In this document: positions 44,535-52,027 of the stretch, piece by piece
Layout: the number at the start of each line of letters is the position of its first letter
Numbering within the stretch: the first letter of the stretch is position 1
Assembly: GCF_000695795.1 (NCBI RefSeq)
Contig: NZ_JNCA01000001.1
Location: forward strand, 124,001 to 188,000
Direction of reading: 5' to 3'
Length of the DNA stretch: 64,000 nt
From: Flavobacterium seoulense
GTDB lineage: Bacteria > Bacteroidota > Bacteroidia > Flavobacteriales > Flavobacteriaceae
Position numbers and translations under genes: made by a program
Notes under the pieces: generated by a model
Told to the model about the DNA's origin: nothing
The model's database searches: none
What the model saw: the letters and a program-made list of their open reading frames with translations, nothing else

Positions 44535-47207
44535 ATGAAAATAAATAGTGTATTCGTATTTCTGTTGTTGTGGTTTTCTGTAATTAATGCTCAGGATACA
44601 GAACCTTGGAAAAGAATTAATTCTTCTACGACTCAAATTACGAATAAACTTCTTGATAAATCAGAAGTTAATGATGCTGTTTTGTTTCAATTGAATGAAC
44701 AGGTTTTCAAAGCTCAATTAACTTCGGTTCATGATAAAGGAACTTTAAAATCGGATGTTGTAATTACAATTCCTAATGCTAATGGAGTTTTGGAAAAATT
44801 CTCCATTCATGAAGATTCTAATTTCGAACCCGAACTTCAGGCAAAATTCCCGGATATTCGTTCTTATTCAGGAATTGGTATAACAGATACAAAAGCTGTT
44901 ATCAATTTTAGCATGTCTCCTTTAGGAATTCAAACCATGATTACCCGAAATGGGAATCAAATGGAATTTATAGAAAAAGATACTCAAAATGAGGATTTAT
45001 ATGTTGTTTTTGATTCTAAAAATAAGCTGAAAGAACGTTTGCCTTTTGTTTGTTCTACGGAGAAAACAGTGAATTCGAATAAAAAAACGACAACTCAAAA
45101 TGCTAAATTAGTTTCGAGTAATCAGGTATTTCGAACTTTAAGATTAGCATTGTCTTGTACTGGCGAATATGCTGCTTTTCATGGCGGTACTGTTAACGGA
45201 GCTTTAGCAGCTATGAATGCGACAATGACTAGAGTTAACGGAATTTTTAATCGTGATTTAGCGGTAAAATTAGTAATTATTGCCAATAATAATTTGGTGA
45301 TATATACCAATGCTTCGACAGATCCTTATTCTGATGCAGGACCGGGAGTGGGTACTTCGACTGTTGCCGGAAGATGGAGTGCAGAATTACAAAATAATTT
45401 GAACTCAGTTATAGGAAATGCTAATTATGATATTGGACATTTATTTGGTGCGTCTGGTGGTGGTGGAAATGCAGGTTGTATCGGTTGTGTTTGCGATACT
45501 GGCAAGGGTAGCGCTTATACTTCGCCATCTAATAATATTCCTATAGGTGATGCTTTTGATATTGATTTTGTGGCACATGAAATGGGGCATCAGTTAGGGG
45601 CTAATCATACTTTTTCTCATGAACTGGAAGGGGCTGGTGTAAGTGTTGAGCCGGGAAGCGGTTCTACGATTATGGGATATGCGGGAATTACTACTGATTA
45701 TGATGTTGAACAGCGTTCTAGTGACTATTTTTCTTTTGCAAGTATTGCTCAGATTCAAAACAATTTGGCAACAAAAAGTTGTCCTGTAGTTTCGACTATA
45801 AGTGCTGCTGTGCCAACAGTAAATGCTGGTGCAGATTATACAATTCCTATGGGAACGGCTTTTGTTTTAAAAGGAACAGGAGGGACTTCTTCATCTGCTA
45901 CTTATGTTTGGGAACAAAATGATTCGGCTACATCGGCCAGTGGTGATTTAAGTATTGCTTCGGGTTCTAAAACGAATGGACCTATTTTTAGATCTTTTCC
46001 TCCTGTAAGTACTCCTGTGCGTTATATGCCCGCTTTAGAAAATGTTTTGGCAGGAAGATTGTCAAGCAGATGGGAATCGGTTCCGACAGTTGTCCGAACG
46101 CTTCATTTTGTTTTAACCGCCAGAGATAATGCTGCAGAAGGATTGGCTCAGACTATCTCAGATGAAATGATTGTAAATGTTAGTGGATCGGCAGGACCAT
46201 TTGAAGTGACTTCTCAAAATATAGATAATTTGAGTTGGTTTCAAAACAGCAATCAAACTATTAATTGGAATGTAAATGGGACAAATAGTTTGCCGGGCGC
46301 TTCCAGAGTGAATATTAAATTGTCTATAGATAACGGACTGACTTTTCCAATCACTCTGGCTTCAGGAGTTGCTAATGACGGTTCAGAAACTATTGTTGTA
46401 CCTGATGTTTCGGCTCAGTTTTGTAAAATATTAATTGAGGCTGCTGATAATATTTTTTATGCTGTTAATGCTAAAACATTTTCTATTGGCTATATTGTAG
46501 ATTCCAGTTGTCAGACTTTTGATTTTGAAGGGAATTTTGTGATTCCTGAGCAGGGAAATTTTGCTTCGCGAGTGGTAAATGTACCTTTATCGTCGTCTGT
46601 TGTTAATGTGAATGTAAGTGTAGATGTCACTCATGCTTATTTTTCTGATGTACAAATGGAATTAGTAAGTCCGGAAGGAACTGTTGTGAAATTACTTTAT
46701 AATGGATGTACAAGTACTAATGGCCGCTTGAAGCTGAATTTTGATGATTTTGGAGGTGCTTTGTCTTGTGGAAATACTACTTTACAAACTGTAGCTCCAT
46801 TAGGTGTTTTAGGTAATTTTAGTGGTGAAAATCCAAATGGAAACTGGTCATTGCGTATTCGTGACATTTTTACAAATGATACAGGAGTTTTAAATGCAGC
46901 TTCGATTACTGTTTGTACTCAGGATTATACTTTGATGCCAAGTGGCGAAATTAATCAGGATTTAAGGGTGAGTTCTAATCCTAATGATGGTAATTTTAAT
47001 GTAAAATACAATAGTGCTTCTTCTAATGAAGAAATTCAGATTTTAGTTTATGATGTTTCAGGGAAAAGATTATTTGATCAAAAATATTCAAATAATGGCG
47101 GCTTTATTCAGGATGTTCAATTGCCAAACAAACCGCAGGCGGGAATTTATTTTGTGGTTTTAATGGATGGAGATGCTAAAAAGACGACTAAAATGATAAT
47201 AAGATAA
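44535..47207 (+). CDS. secreted reprolysin-like zinc metalloprotease with P-domain and T9SS type A sorting signal
   Basis: 890 residues from the ATG at 44535. The frame extends to a TTG at 44511, but that overlaps the -7 element. Signal peptide MKINSVFVFLLLWFSVINAQ; an N-terminal propeptide-like region of about 170 residues. The metzincin motif is HExxHxxGxxH with His348, Glu349, His352 and His358 (HEMGHQLGANH), followed by a Met-turn GSTIMGYAG. An Ig-like region, a proprotein-convertase P-domain (FSDVQMELVSPEGT, NGNWSLRIRD) and a type A T9SS sorting domain (SSNPNDGNF to KKTTKMIIR) follow. Probably an extracellular protease. Confidence 0.92.
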   Translation: MKINSVFVFLLLWFSVINAQDTEPWKRINSSTTQITNKLLDKSEVNDAVLFQLNEQVFKAQLTSVHDKGTLKSDVVITIPNANGVLEKFSIHEDSNFEPELQAKFPDIRSYSGIGITDTKAVINFSMSPLGIQTMITRNGNQMEFIEKDTQNEDLYVVFDSKNKLKERLPFVCSTEKTVNSNKKTTTQNAKLVSSNQVFRTLRLALSCTGEYAAFHGGTVNGALAAMNATMTRVNGIFNRDLAVKLVIIANNNLVIYTNASTDPYSDAGPGVGTSTVAGRWSAELQNNLNSVIGNANYDIGHLFGASGGGGNAGCIGCVCDTGKGSAYTSPSNNIPIGDAFDIDFVAHEMGHQLGANHTFSHELEGAGVSVEPGSGSTIMGYAGITTDYDVEQRSSDYFSFASIAQIQNNLATKSCPVVSTISAAVPTVNAGADYTIPMGTAFVLKGTGGTSSSATYVWEQNDSATSASGDLSIASGSKTNGPIFRSFPPVSTPVRYMPALENVLAGRLSSRWESVPTVVRTLHFVLTARDNAAEGLAQTISDEMIVNVSGSAGPFEVTSQNIDNLSWFQNSNQTINWNVNGTNSLPGASRVNIKLSIDNGLTFPITLASGVANDGSETIVVPDVSAQFCKILIEAADNIFYAVNAKTFSIGYIVDSSCQTFDFEGNFVIPEQGNFASRVVNVPLSSSVVNVNVSVDVTHAYFSDVQMELVSPEGTVVKLLYNGCTSTNGRLKLNFDDFGGALSCGNTTLQTVAPLGVLGNFSGENPNGNWSLRIRDIFTNDTGVLNAASITVCTQDYTLMPSGEINQDLRVSSNPNDGNFNVKYNSASSNEEIQILVYDVSGKRLFDQKYSNNGGFIQDVQLPNKPQAGIYFVVLMDGDAKKTTKMIIR

Positions 47208-47226
47208 GCTGTTGAGATATATAATG

Positions 47227-47254
47227 AAAAGGCTGGAAAATTTTCCAGCCTTTT
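47227..47254. terminator. bidirectional terminator between the metalloprotease and pth
   Basis: A perfect 14-bp palindromic stem (47227-47240 with 47241-47254) flanked by A and T runs. It ends immediately before the pth stop codon on the opposite strand. Confidence 0.88.
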
Positions 47255-47881
47255 CTATTTTCCATTAAAAGATGTCATGGTGTTTTCAAGACCTGCAGTT
47301 CCAAAAGATTTAATGATTTCAGAAGCTACTTCCAGTCGTTCAGGAAGGAGTTCTTTTTCCTGGTCGTTCCATTCGCCTAAGACATAATCTACCTGTTTCC
47401 CTTTTTTAAATTCGTCACTGATTCCAAAACGAAAACGCGTGTATTGATTCGTATTTAATACTAAATTGATGTTTTTTAATCCGTTGTGACCGCCATCGCT
47501 TCCTTTAGGTTTAATGCGGATAGTTCCAAATGAAAGATTTAAATCATCGGTAATTACAAAAATATTCTCCAGCGGAATGTTTTCTTTTTCCATCCAGTAT
47601 TGAACTGCTTTACCGCTCAAATTCATGTAGGTGTTGGGTTTTAAAAGAAAAAAACTTCTTCCTTTGAATTTGTATTCGGCTAGTGCGCCTAATTTTACGG
47701 TTTGGAAATCAAGACTTTCTTTTTTTGCTAAATAATCTAATACTTTAAAGCCAATGTTGTGACGGGTATTTACATATTCGGCGCCTATATTTCCTAAACC
47801 TACAATTAAAAATTTCTTCATATTGTCTATGTTTTCTTCTTTTGATGGTGATGAAAACAGTTTTGTAATCCATTTTATCAT
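47255..47881 (-). CDS. pth: peptidyl-tRNA hydrolase
   Basis: 208 residues; recycles peptidyl-tRNA. The core starts at Met21 with KKFLIVGLGNIGAEYVNTRHN (catalytic His in TRHNIGF), followed by LLKPNTYMNLSG, VITDDLNL and GSDGGHNGLKNI. The first 20 residues (MIKWITKLFSSPSKEENIDN) are an extension beyond the usual start. A minus-strand TATTTTTG (47886-47893) lies only 5 bp before the first ATG, so the mRNA would be leaderless there. The ATG at 47821 is an alternative start giving 188 residues. Lies downstream of rplY and prs, the common bacterial gene neighbourhood. Confidence 0.95.
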   Translation of the reverse strand: MIKWITKLFSSPSKEENIDNMKKFLIVGLGNIGAEYVNTRHNIGFKVLDYLAKKESLDFQTVKLGALAEYKFKGRSFFLLKPNTYMNLSGKAVQYWMEKENIPLENIFVITDDLNLSFGTIRIKPKGSDGGHNGLKNINLVLNTNQYTRFRFGISDEFKKGKQVDYVLGEWNDQEKELLPERLEVASEIIKSFGTAGLENTMTSFNGK

Positions 47882-47962
47882 GGGGCAAAAATAGTATAAT
47901 TTGCTTATTAGTTGATTTGTTAAATGGGTTTATTTGTTGTTTTGTAAATTAGAAGTGCTGGT

Positions 47963-48051
47963 CTAGCCCTGACAGCAGCGGTATCCTTTTTCTGGTCTCG
48001 TTTTTTTGTAACGGGACCAGAAAAAGATTTAGCGAATGGCAGGTGGATTCG
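47963..48051 (+). ncRNA. structured intergenic element, candidate Flavo-1-like RNA or dispersed repeat
   Basis: The 89-nt element reads CTAGCCCTGACAGCAGCGG, then a 16-bp hairpin (47986-48001 with 48011-48026, one G-T pair), then GATTTAGCGAATGGCAGG. CCTG (47968-47971) can pair with CAGG (48040-48043) to close an outer stem. It lies between two minus-strand genes and reads most naturally on the plus strand. The GCCCTGA..AGCGG..ATCCTTTT..AAAAGAT..AGCG layout is one I associate with an element recurring in Flavobacteriia; identity with the Flavo-1 RNA family is a guess. Confidence 0.5.
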
Positions 48052-48101
48052 TAATTTGAAAGTACAATGGTTGTTGCTTCTTAAAAAAGCATAGCGCAAA
48101 A

Positions 48102-48128
48102 AAAAGCACCAGTAAAACTGATGCTTTT
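48102..48128 (-). terminator. terminator of prs-rplY
   Basis: A 12-bp stem (48102-48113 with 48117-48128, one G-T pair) has a 3-nt loop and, read on the minus strand, runs into a T tract just after the rplY stop. Confidence 0.8.
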
Positions 48129-48147
48129 AAGTATGATTGAAAAAAGA

Positions 48148-48759
48148 TTATTTTTTCTTTCCTTTTGCAGGAGCTTTTGCAGCTTTTGCAGCTTCTTGAG
48201 CCGCTTTCATAGCAGCACGAGAAATCTTCACTTGACAAATTACAGTATTGTCTGGGTGCATGATTTTGAAGTTTGGAGTAGGTACTTTAGTAACGTATAA
48301 TTTGTTACCCATGTCTAAAGGTGTGATGTCTGCTTCAACAAAATCAGGAAGATTTTTAGGTAAAGCTTTCACTTTTAATTTACGGTTACTTATACGTAAA
48401 TCTCCACCTGCCATAACTCCTTTAGAGTTACCAATGATTTTTACAGGAACTTCAATAGTGATTTCTTTGTCATCATACAATTGGAAAAAGTCAATGTGTA
48501 AGATTTTGTCAGAAACAGGGTGAACTTGAATGTCTTGAAGAATCGCGTTGAATGATTTTCCGTTACCCAAGTCGATCACAACTGTGTGAGCGTTTGGAGT
48601 GTAAACCAAGTTTTTGAATGCTTTTTCTTCTGCTGAAAAATGAACTGGTTGATCTCCTCCGTATAACACGCAAGGAACCGCTCCAGCATTACGTAAGGCT
48701 TTAGTAGCTACTTTGCCCACGCTTTCTCTTTCTGATCCTTTAATTGTAATCGATTTCAT
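48148..48759 (-). CDS. rplY: 50S ribosomal protein L25/general stress protein Ctc
   Basis: A 203-residue long-form L25 (Ctc/TL5 type) that binds 5S rRNA. The N-terminal L25 domain runs to about residue 95 ([44 protein letters not shown]). A C-terminal TL5 beta domain follows ([28 protein letters not shown]). The tail is Ala/Lys-rich ([18 protein letters not shown]), which is common in this phylum. It lies 91 bp downstream of prs and is probably co-transcribed with it. Confidence 0.96.
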   Translation of the reverse strand: MKSITIKGSERESVGKVATKALRNAGAVPCVLYGGDQPVHFSAEEKAFKNLVYTPNAHTVVIDLGNGKSFNAILQDIQVHPVSDKILHIDFFQLYDDKEITIEVPVKIIGNSKGVMAGGDLRISNRKLKVKALPKNLPDFVEADITPLDMGNKLYVTKVPTPNFKIMHPDNTVICQVKISRAAMKAAQEAAKAAKAPAKGKKK

Positions 48760-48825
48760 TTTAAATATTTATATAGTTATTAATTAAACTCTTTTTGAGT
48801 GCTGTTCTTTAGCGCTTTTTGTAGT

Positions 48826-48851
48826 GAGATTGCTTCGTTCTTCGCAATGAC
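48826..48851. repeat. ATTGC..GCAAT dispersed repeat abutting the prs stop
   Basis: GAGATTGCTTCGTTCTTCGCAATGAC has ATTGC/GCAAT inverted ends. It resembles the GTCATTGCGA..GAAGCAATCTC repeat found in many bacterial genomes. It ends at the first base of the prs stop codon (48851-48853). Confidence 0.6.
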
Positions 48852-49792
48852 TACATTATAAATTTTCCACTAATGGAGTTGTTGTTTTGTACCATTTGCA
48901 TTACTTCGGCAAAAAGTGGCGCACAACTTACTACTTTGATTTTCTTTGATTCTCTCTTTAATGGAATAGAATCAGTAACAATTAATTCGCTTAGTTTAGA
49001 TTCTTCTATTCTGTCATAAGCTTTGCCTGATAAAATAGCGTGAGTACAAATAGCTCTTACGCTTAATGCCCCTCTTTCAATCATTAAATCGGCAGCTTTT
49101 GCTAATGTTCCTCCTGTATCAATCATGTCGTCTACAAGGATTACATTTTTTCCTTTTACCTCACCAATTAATTCCATGGTGTCGATAACGTTAGCTTCTT
49201 TACGTTGTTTGTAGCAAATAACAACATCAGATTCTAAGAATTTAGAATAAGCATAAGCTCTTTTTGAACCTCCCATATCTGGAGAAGCAATAGTTAGGTT
49301 TTCTAACTTTAAGCTTTCTACATAAGGAAGAAATATTGTTGAAGCAAAAAGATGATCTACTGGTTTTTCAAAGAATCCCTGGATTTGATCAGCGTGTAAA
49401 TCCATTGTCATGATTCTTGTTGCTCCGGCAGCTTCCAGCATTTTAGCAATTAGTTTTGCTCCAATTGGTACTCTGGGCTTGTCTTTGCGATCTTGTCTTG
49501 CCCAGCCAAAGTATGGCATAACTGCTGTAATATGTCTTGCTGAAGCGCGTTTTGCTGCGTCAATCATTAATAATAACTCCATTAAATTATCCGTATTAGG
49601 GAAAGTAGAGCAAACAATAAATACGCGTAAACCTCTGATAGACTCTTCGTAGGATGGTTGGAATTCGCCGTCACTATAATGTGACATAGAAACTTTACCT
49701 AATGGAATGCCGTATTCTTTAGAAATTTTTTCAGCTAGATAGACACTTTGTGAACAAGCAAAAATTTTAGCTTCTGGTTCTTTTTGTGACAT
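48851..49792 (-). CDS. prs: ribose-phosphate pyrophosphokinase
   Basis: A 313-residue cytoplasmic enzyme making PRPP from ribose-5-phosphate and ATP. It carries the FSDGE-type loop near residue 42 (HYSDGEFQPSYEESIRG), YFGWARQDRKDKPRVPI, the DLHADQIQGFF segment, and the PRPP-binding motif VDDMIDTGGT near residue 222. Length matches the family. First gene of the prs-rplY(-pth) cluster; divergent from tRNA-Leu. Confidence 0.98.
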   Translation of the reverse strand: MSQKEPEAKIFACSQSVYLAEKISKEYGIPLGKVSMSHYSDGEFQPSYEESIRGLRVFIVCSTFPNTDNLMELLLMIDAAKRASARHITAVMPYFGWARQDRKDKPRVPIGAKLIAKMLEAAGATRIMTMDLHADQIQGFFEKPVDHLFASTIFLPYVESLKLENLTIASPDMGGSKRAYAYSKFLESDVVICYKQRKEANVIDTMELIGEVKGKNVILVDDMIDTGGTLAKAADLMIERGALSVRAICTHAILSGKAYDRIEESKLSELIVTDSIPLKRESKKIKVVSCAPLFAEVMQMVQNNNSISGKFIM

Positions 49793-49988
49793 TTAATTTG
49801 TTGTTTTATTCCGCTGTGCTTTGTAACAATATGACTTGAATGTTTTTTTAAAGTCTTATATATGTATAAATACCTCGGATGGAGTTAGTTAGTATGTGCT
49901 GTTTTAACGAGCTGCAAATTTAGAAAATTAATTTGACTGTGAAAGTAAAATTTTAAGATTTTTTCTTAGAATGTTTGAGAATATTTTC

Positions 49989-49996
49989 TACATTTG
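49989..49996 (+). promoter_or_regulatory. candidate -7 element upstream of tRNA-Leu
   Basis: TACATTTG matches TAnnTTTG. It is followed by an 85-nt stretch with two perfect hairpins before the tRNA. A TTA about 20 bp upstream is a weak -33. Confidence 0.45.
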
Positions 49997-50013
49997 CACC
50001 GTGTTAAAGGAAA

Positions 50014-50070
50014 AGACATTTAACTACCATTAAATGTCTCTTTATTGCGTGAAATAACTGTTGTTATTTC
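50014..50070 (+). other. two perfect hairpins in the tRNA-Leu leader
   Basis: Hairpin 1 has a 10-bp stem (50014-50023 with 50030-50039, 6-nt loop) followed by a short T-rich run. Hairpin 2 has an 8-bp stem (50051-50058 with 50063-50070, TGTT loop). Both lie between the -7 element and the mature tRNA 5' end. Confidence 0.65.
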
Positions 50071-50080
50071 TGTCTGCTAA

Positions 50081-50160
50081 GCCCGGATGGCGGAATTGGT
50101 AGACGCGCTGGTCTCAAACACCTGTGGGAAACCGTGCCGGTTCGACTCCGGCTCCGGGTA
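50081..50160 (+). tRNA. tRNA-Leu (CAA)
   Basis: The acceptor stem is GCCCGGA with TCCGGGT (closing G-T pair) and the discriminator is A. The D-arm is GCGGAATTGGTAGACGC, the anticodon loop CTCAAAC contains CAA, the variable arm is short for class II (TGTGGGAAACCGT), and the T-arm is GCCGGTTCGACTCCGGC. The 3' CCA is not encoded (ACA follows), so it must be added enzymatically. Confidence 0.95.
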
Positions 50161-50161
50161 C

Positions 50162-50192
50162 AAAAGCCTCTTCGAAAGAAGAGGCTTTTTTT
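50162..50192 (+). terminator. terminator of tRNA-Leu
   Basis: A perfect 12-bp stem (50162-50173 with 50178-50189) has a GAAA tetraloop and a T tract directly after the tRNA. Confidence 0.92.
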
Positions 50193-50275
50193 ATTTTATA
50201 CCATCAATTAAATTGATTTTTTACTGCGTAATTTATTGTTTTTAGTTAATATTGGAATCTCTAAAAATAGTACCT

Positions 50276-51430
50276 ATGAATCTTAAAAACTCATTTTTTG
50301 TCTTAACAATTTTTATTTCTTTATTATTTGGGAATTGTAAAAGTGTTACAGTTAAGCATGATAAAAAAATCAAGGAATCTAAAGCAGAAGTCTTAGCTAT
50401 TATTGATAAGGTTAATAATCGTTGGCAGGATACACATCCTGAATTGGGTAATTCTTTCTGGCATGTAGCGGCTTATCATACAGGAAATATAGAAGCTTAT
50501 AAGGTTACAAAAAATAGAAAATATGTGGATTATTCGAATGCTTGGGCAGAGAAAAATCAATGGATGGGAGCCAAATCAAATAATAAGTCTGAATGGAAAT
50601 ACAATTATGGTGAAACGGATAAGTATGTATTGTTCGGTGATTGGCAGATTTGTTTTCAAACGTATATTGATTTATACAATTTTACAGGAAAAAAGGATGA
50701 CTATAAAATTGCCCGCGCCCGTGAGGTAATGGAATATCAAATGAGTACCGCCGCTAATGATTACTGGTGGTGGGTTGATGGTTTGTATATGGTAATGCCT
50801 GTGATGACAAAGTTGTATCATGTAACTGGAAACGAAATGTATTTAGAAAAACTACATACTTATTTAAGCTATGCTAATAGTATTATGTATGACGAAGAAT
50901 CAAAACTGTATTTCCGTGACGCTAAATATGTTTATCCTAAACATAAAAGTGCCAACGGTAAAAAAGATTTTTGGGCTAGAGGCGATGGGTGGATTTTTGC
51001 CGGCTATGCCAAAATTATTCAGGATTTGCCCAAAAATGCAAAGCATAGACAGGAGTATATTAATCGATTTAGAGACATGGCGAAAGCATTGGCAGCTGTT
51101 CAGCAAAAAGAAGGTTATTGGACAAGAAGTATTTTAGATCCTGAGCATGCGCCAGGGCCGGAAACTAGTGGTACGGCATTTTTTACCTATGGCTATTTAT
51201 GGGGAATCAATAATGGAGTTTTGGATAAAAAGACATATTTGCCTGTGGTTGAAAAGTCATGGAATTATTTGATAAATTTTGCTCTTCAGGAAAATGGTAC
51301 AGTTGGGTATGTTCAGCCGATAGGAGAAAAAGCAATTCCTGGTCAGGTGGTTGATAAAAACTCTACTGCTGATTTTGGTGTTGGGGCTTTTTTACTAGCG
51401 GCGTCAGAGATGTACCGTTTTGTAAAATAA
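50276..51430 (+). CDS. glycoside hydrolase family 88/105 lipoprotein (unsaturated glycuronyl hydrolase)
   Basis: 384 residues from the ATG at 50276; an upstream in-frame TTG at 50252 adds only non-signal residues. A lipoprotein signal ends LLFGNC (lipobox). The alpha6/alpha6-barrel shows WWWVDGLYMVMPVMTKLY, whose Asp is the likely catalytic acid by analogy with YteR/GH105, and the conserved FWARGDGW motif. Such enzymes remove unsaturated uronic acids left by polysaccharide lyases on pectin-type rhamnogalacturonan or related glycans. It precedes the susCD operon, separated by a terminator and a 0.6-kb leader, so it is regulated separately. Confidence 0.88.
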   Translation: MNLKNSFFVLTIFISLLFGNCKSVTVKHDKKIKESKAEVLAIIDKVNNRWQDTHPELGNSFWHVAAYHTGNIEAYKVTKNRKYVDYSNAWAEKNQWMGAKSNNKSEWKYNYGETDKYVLFGDWQICFQTYIDLYNFTGKKDDYKIARAREVMEYQMSTAANDYWWWVDGLYMVMPVMTKLYHVTGNEMYLEKLHTYLSYANSIMYDEESKLYFRDAKYVYPKHKSANGKKDFWARGDGWIFAGYAKIIQDLPKNAKHRQEYINRFRDMAKALAAVQQKEGYWTRSILDPEHAPGPETSGTAFFTYGYLWGINNGVLDKKTYLPVVEKSWNYLINFALQENGTVGYVQPIGEKAIPGQVVDKNSTADFGVGAFLLAASEMYRFVK

Positions 51431-51452
51431 TGTAGATTTTATTTAATTATAT

Positions 51453-51495
51453 AAAAGTCGGTATAGATTCATATGAATCTATACCGACTTTTTTT
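51453..51495. terminator. terminator after the GH88/105 gene
   Basis: A perfect 20-bp palindromic stem (51453-51472 with 51473-51492) continues into a T tract. Confidence 0.85.
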
Positions 51496-51632
51496 AACTT
51501 TTATTTGTATATAAAGCGTTTCTGTTTTATGATGTTGTTCTTCTTAAATAATTAGTTATTTTGTAATTATACCAATATATTTTTATTATAGATTTAAAAA
51601 TATCTTAATTTTTAATAACTAATACTAATTTA

Positions 51633-51669
51633 CCCCTCTATTAATCTTATTATTCCCCCCTATATTAAC
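51633..51669 (+). promoter_or_regulatory. C-tract direct repeat upstream of susC
   Basis: CCCCTCTATTAATC (51633-51646) and CCCCCTATATTAAC (51656-51669) are similar and about 23 bp apart, in otherwise very AT-rich DNA. The 535-bp gap from 51493 to 52027 holds no gene. It is a candidate activator site for the PUL operon. Confidence 0.4.
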
Positions 51670-51901
51670 CTAAGCTTCTGTTAGATTTGTAATGTGAATT
51701 ATTTGTTAATATAAAATCATTTGCATCAAATATCTTTCAAAGAGAATAAAAGATCATATTCTGGATTTGAATAGGTTTTTATAATCATTGCGTTCTCATA
51801 AAAAAAAATATTTTAGGAATATGCATGTCTTTTTTTGTAAGTGTTAAAAAAACATTTGTTTTTATTAGTTATCGATTTTTCACAAATGGACTAACCAATT
51901 A

Positions 51902-51976
51902 ACTAACTAATTTAAATTATTAATCATTATGAAATAATCTTAATCACACTACTAACTAATTTATCTACGAAATAAT
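51902..51976 (+). repeat. imperfect direct repeat in the susC leader
   Basis: ACTAACTAATTTA occurs at 51902-51914 and 51951-51963, each followed by GAAATAAT (51931, 51969). It is a duplicated leader segment, probably transcribed as susC 5' UTR. Confidence 0.45.
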
Positions 51977-52027
51977 ATTAAGTAGATAAGAATAATTTAA
52001 CTAACCATTAAAATTAAAAAACCACAC

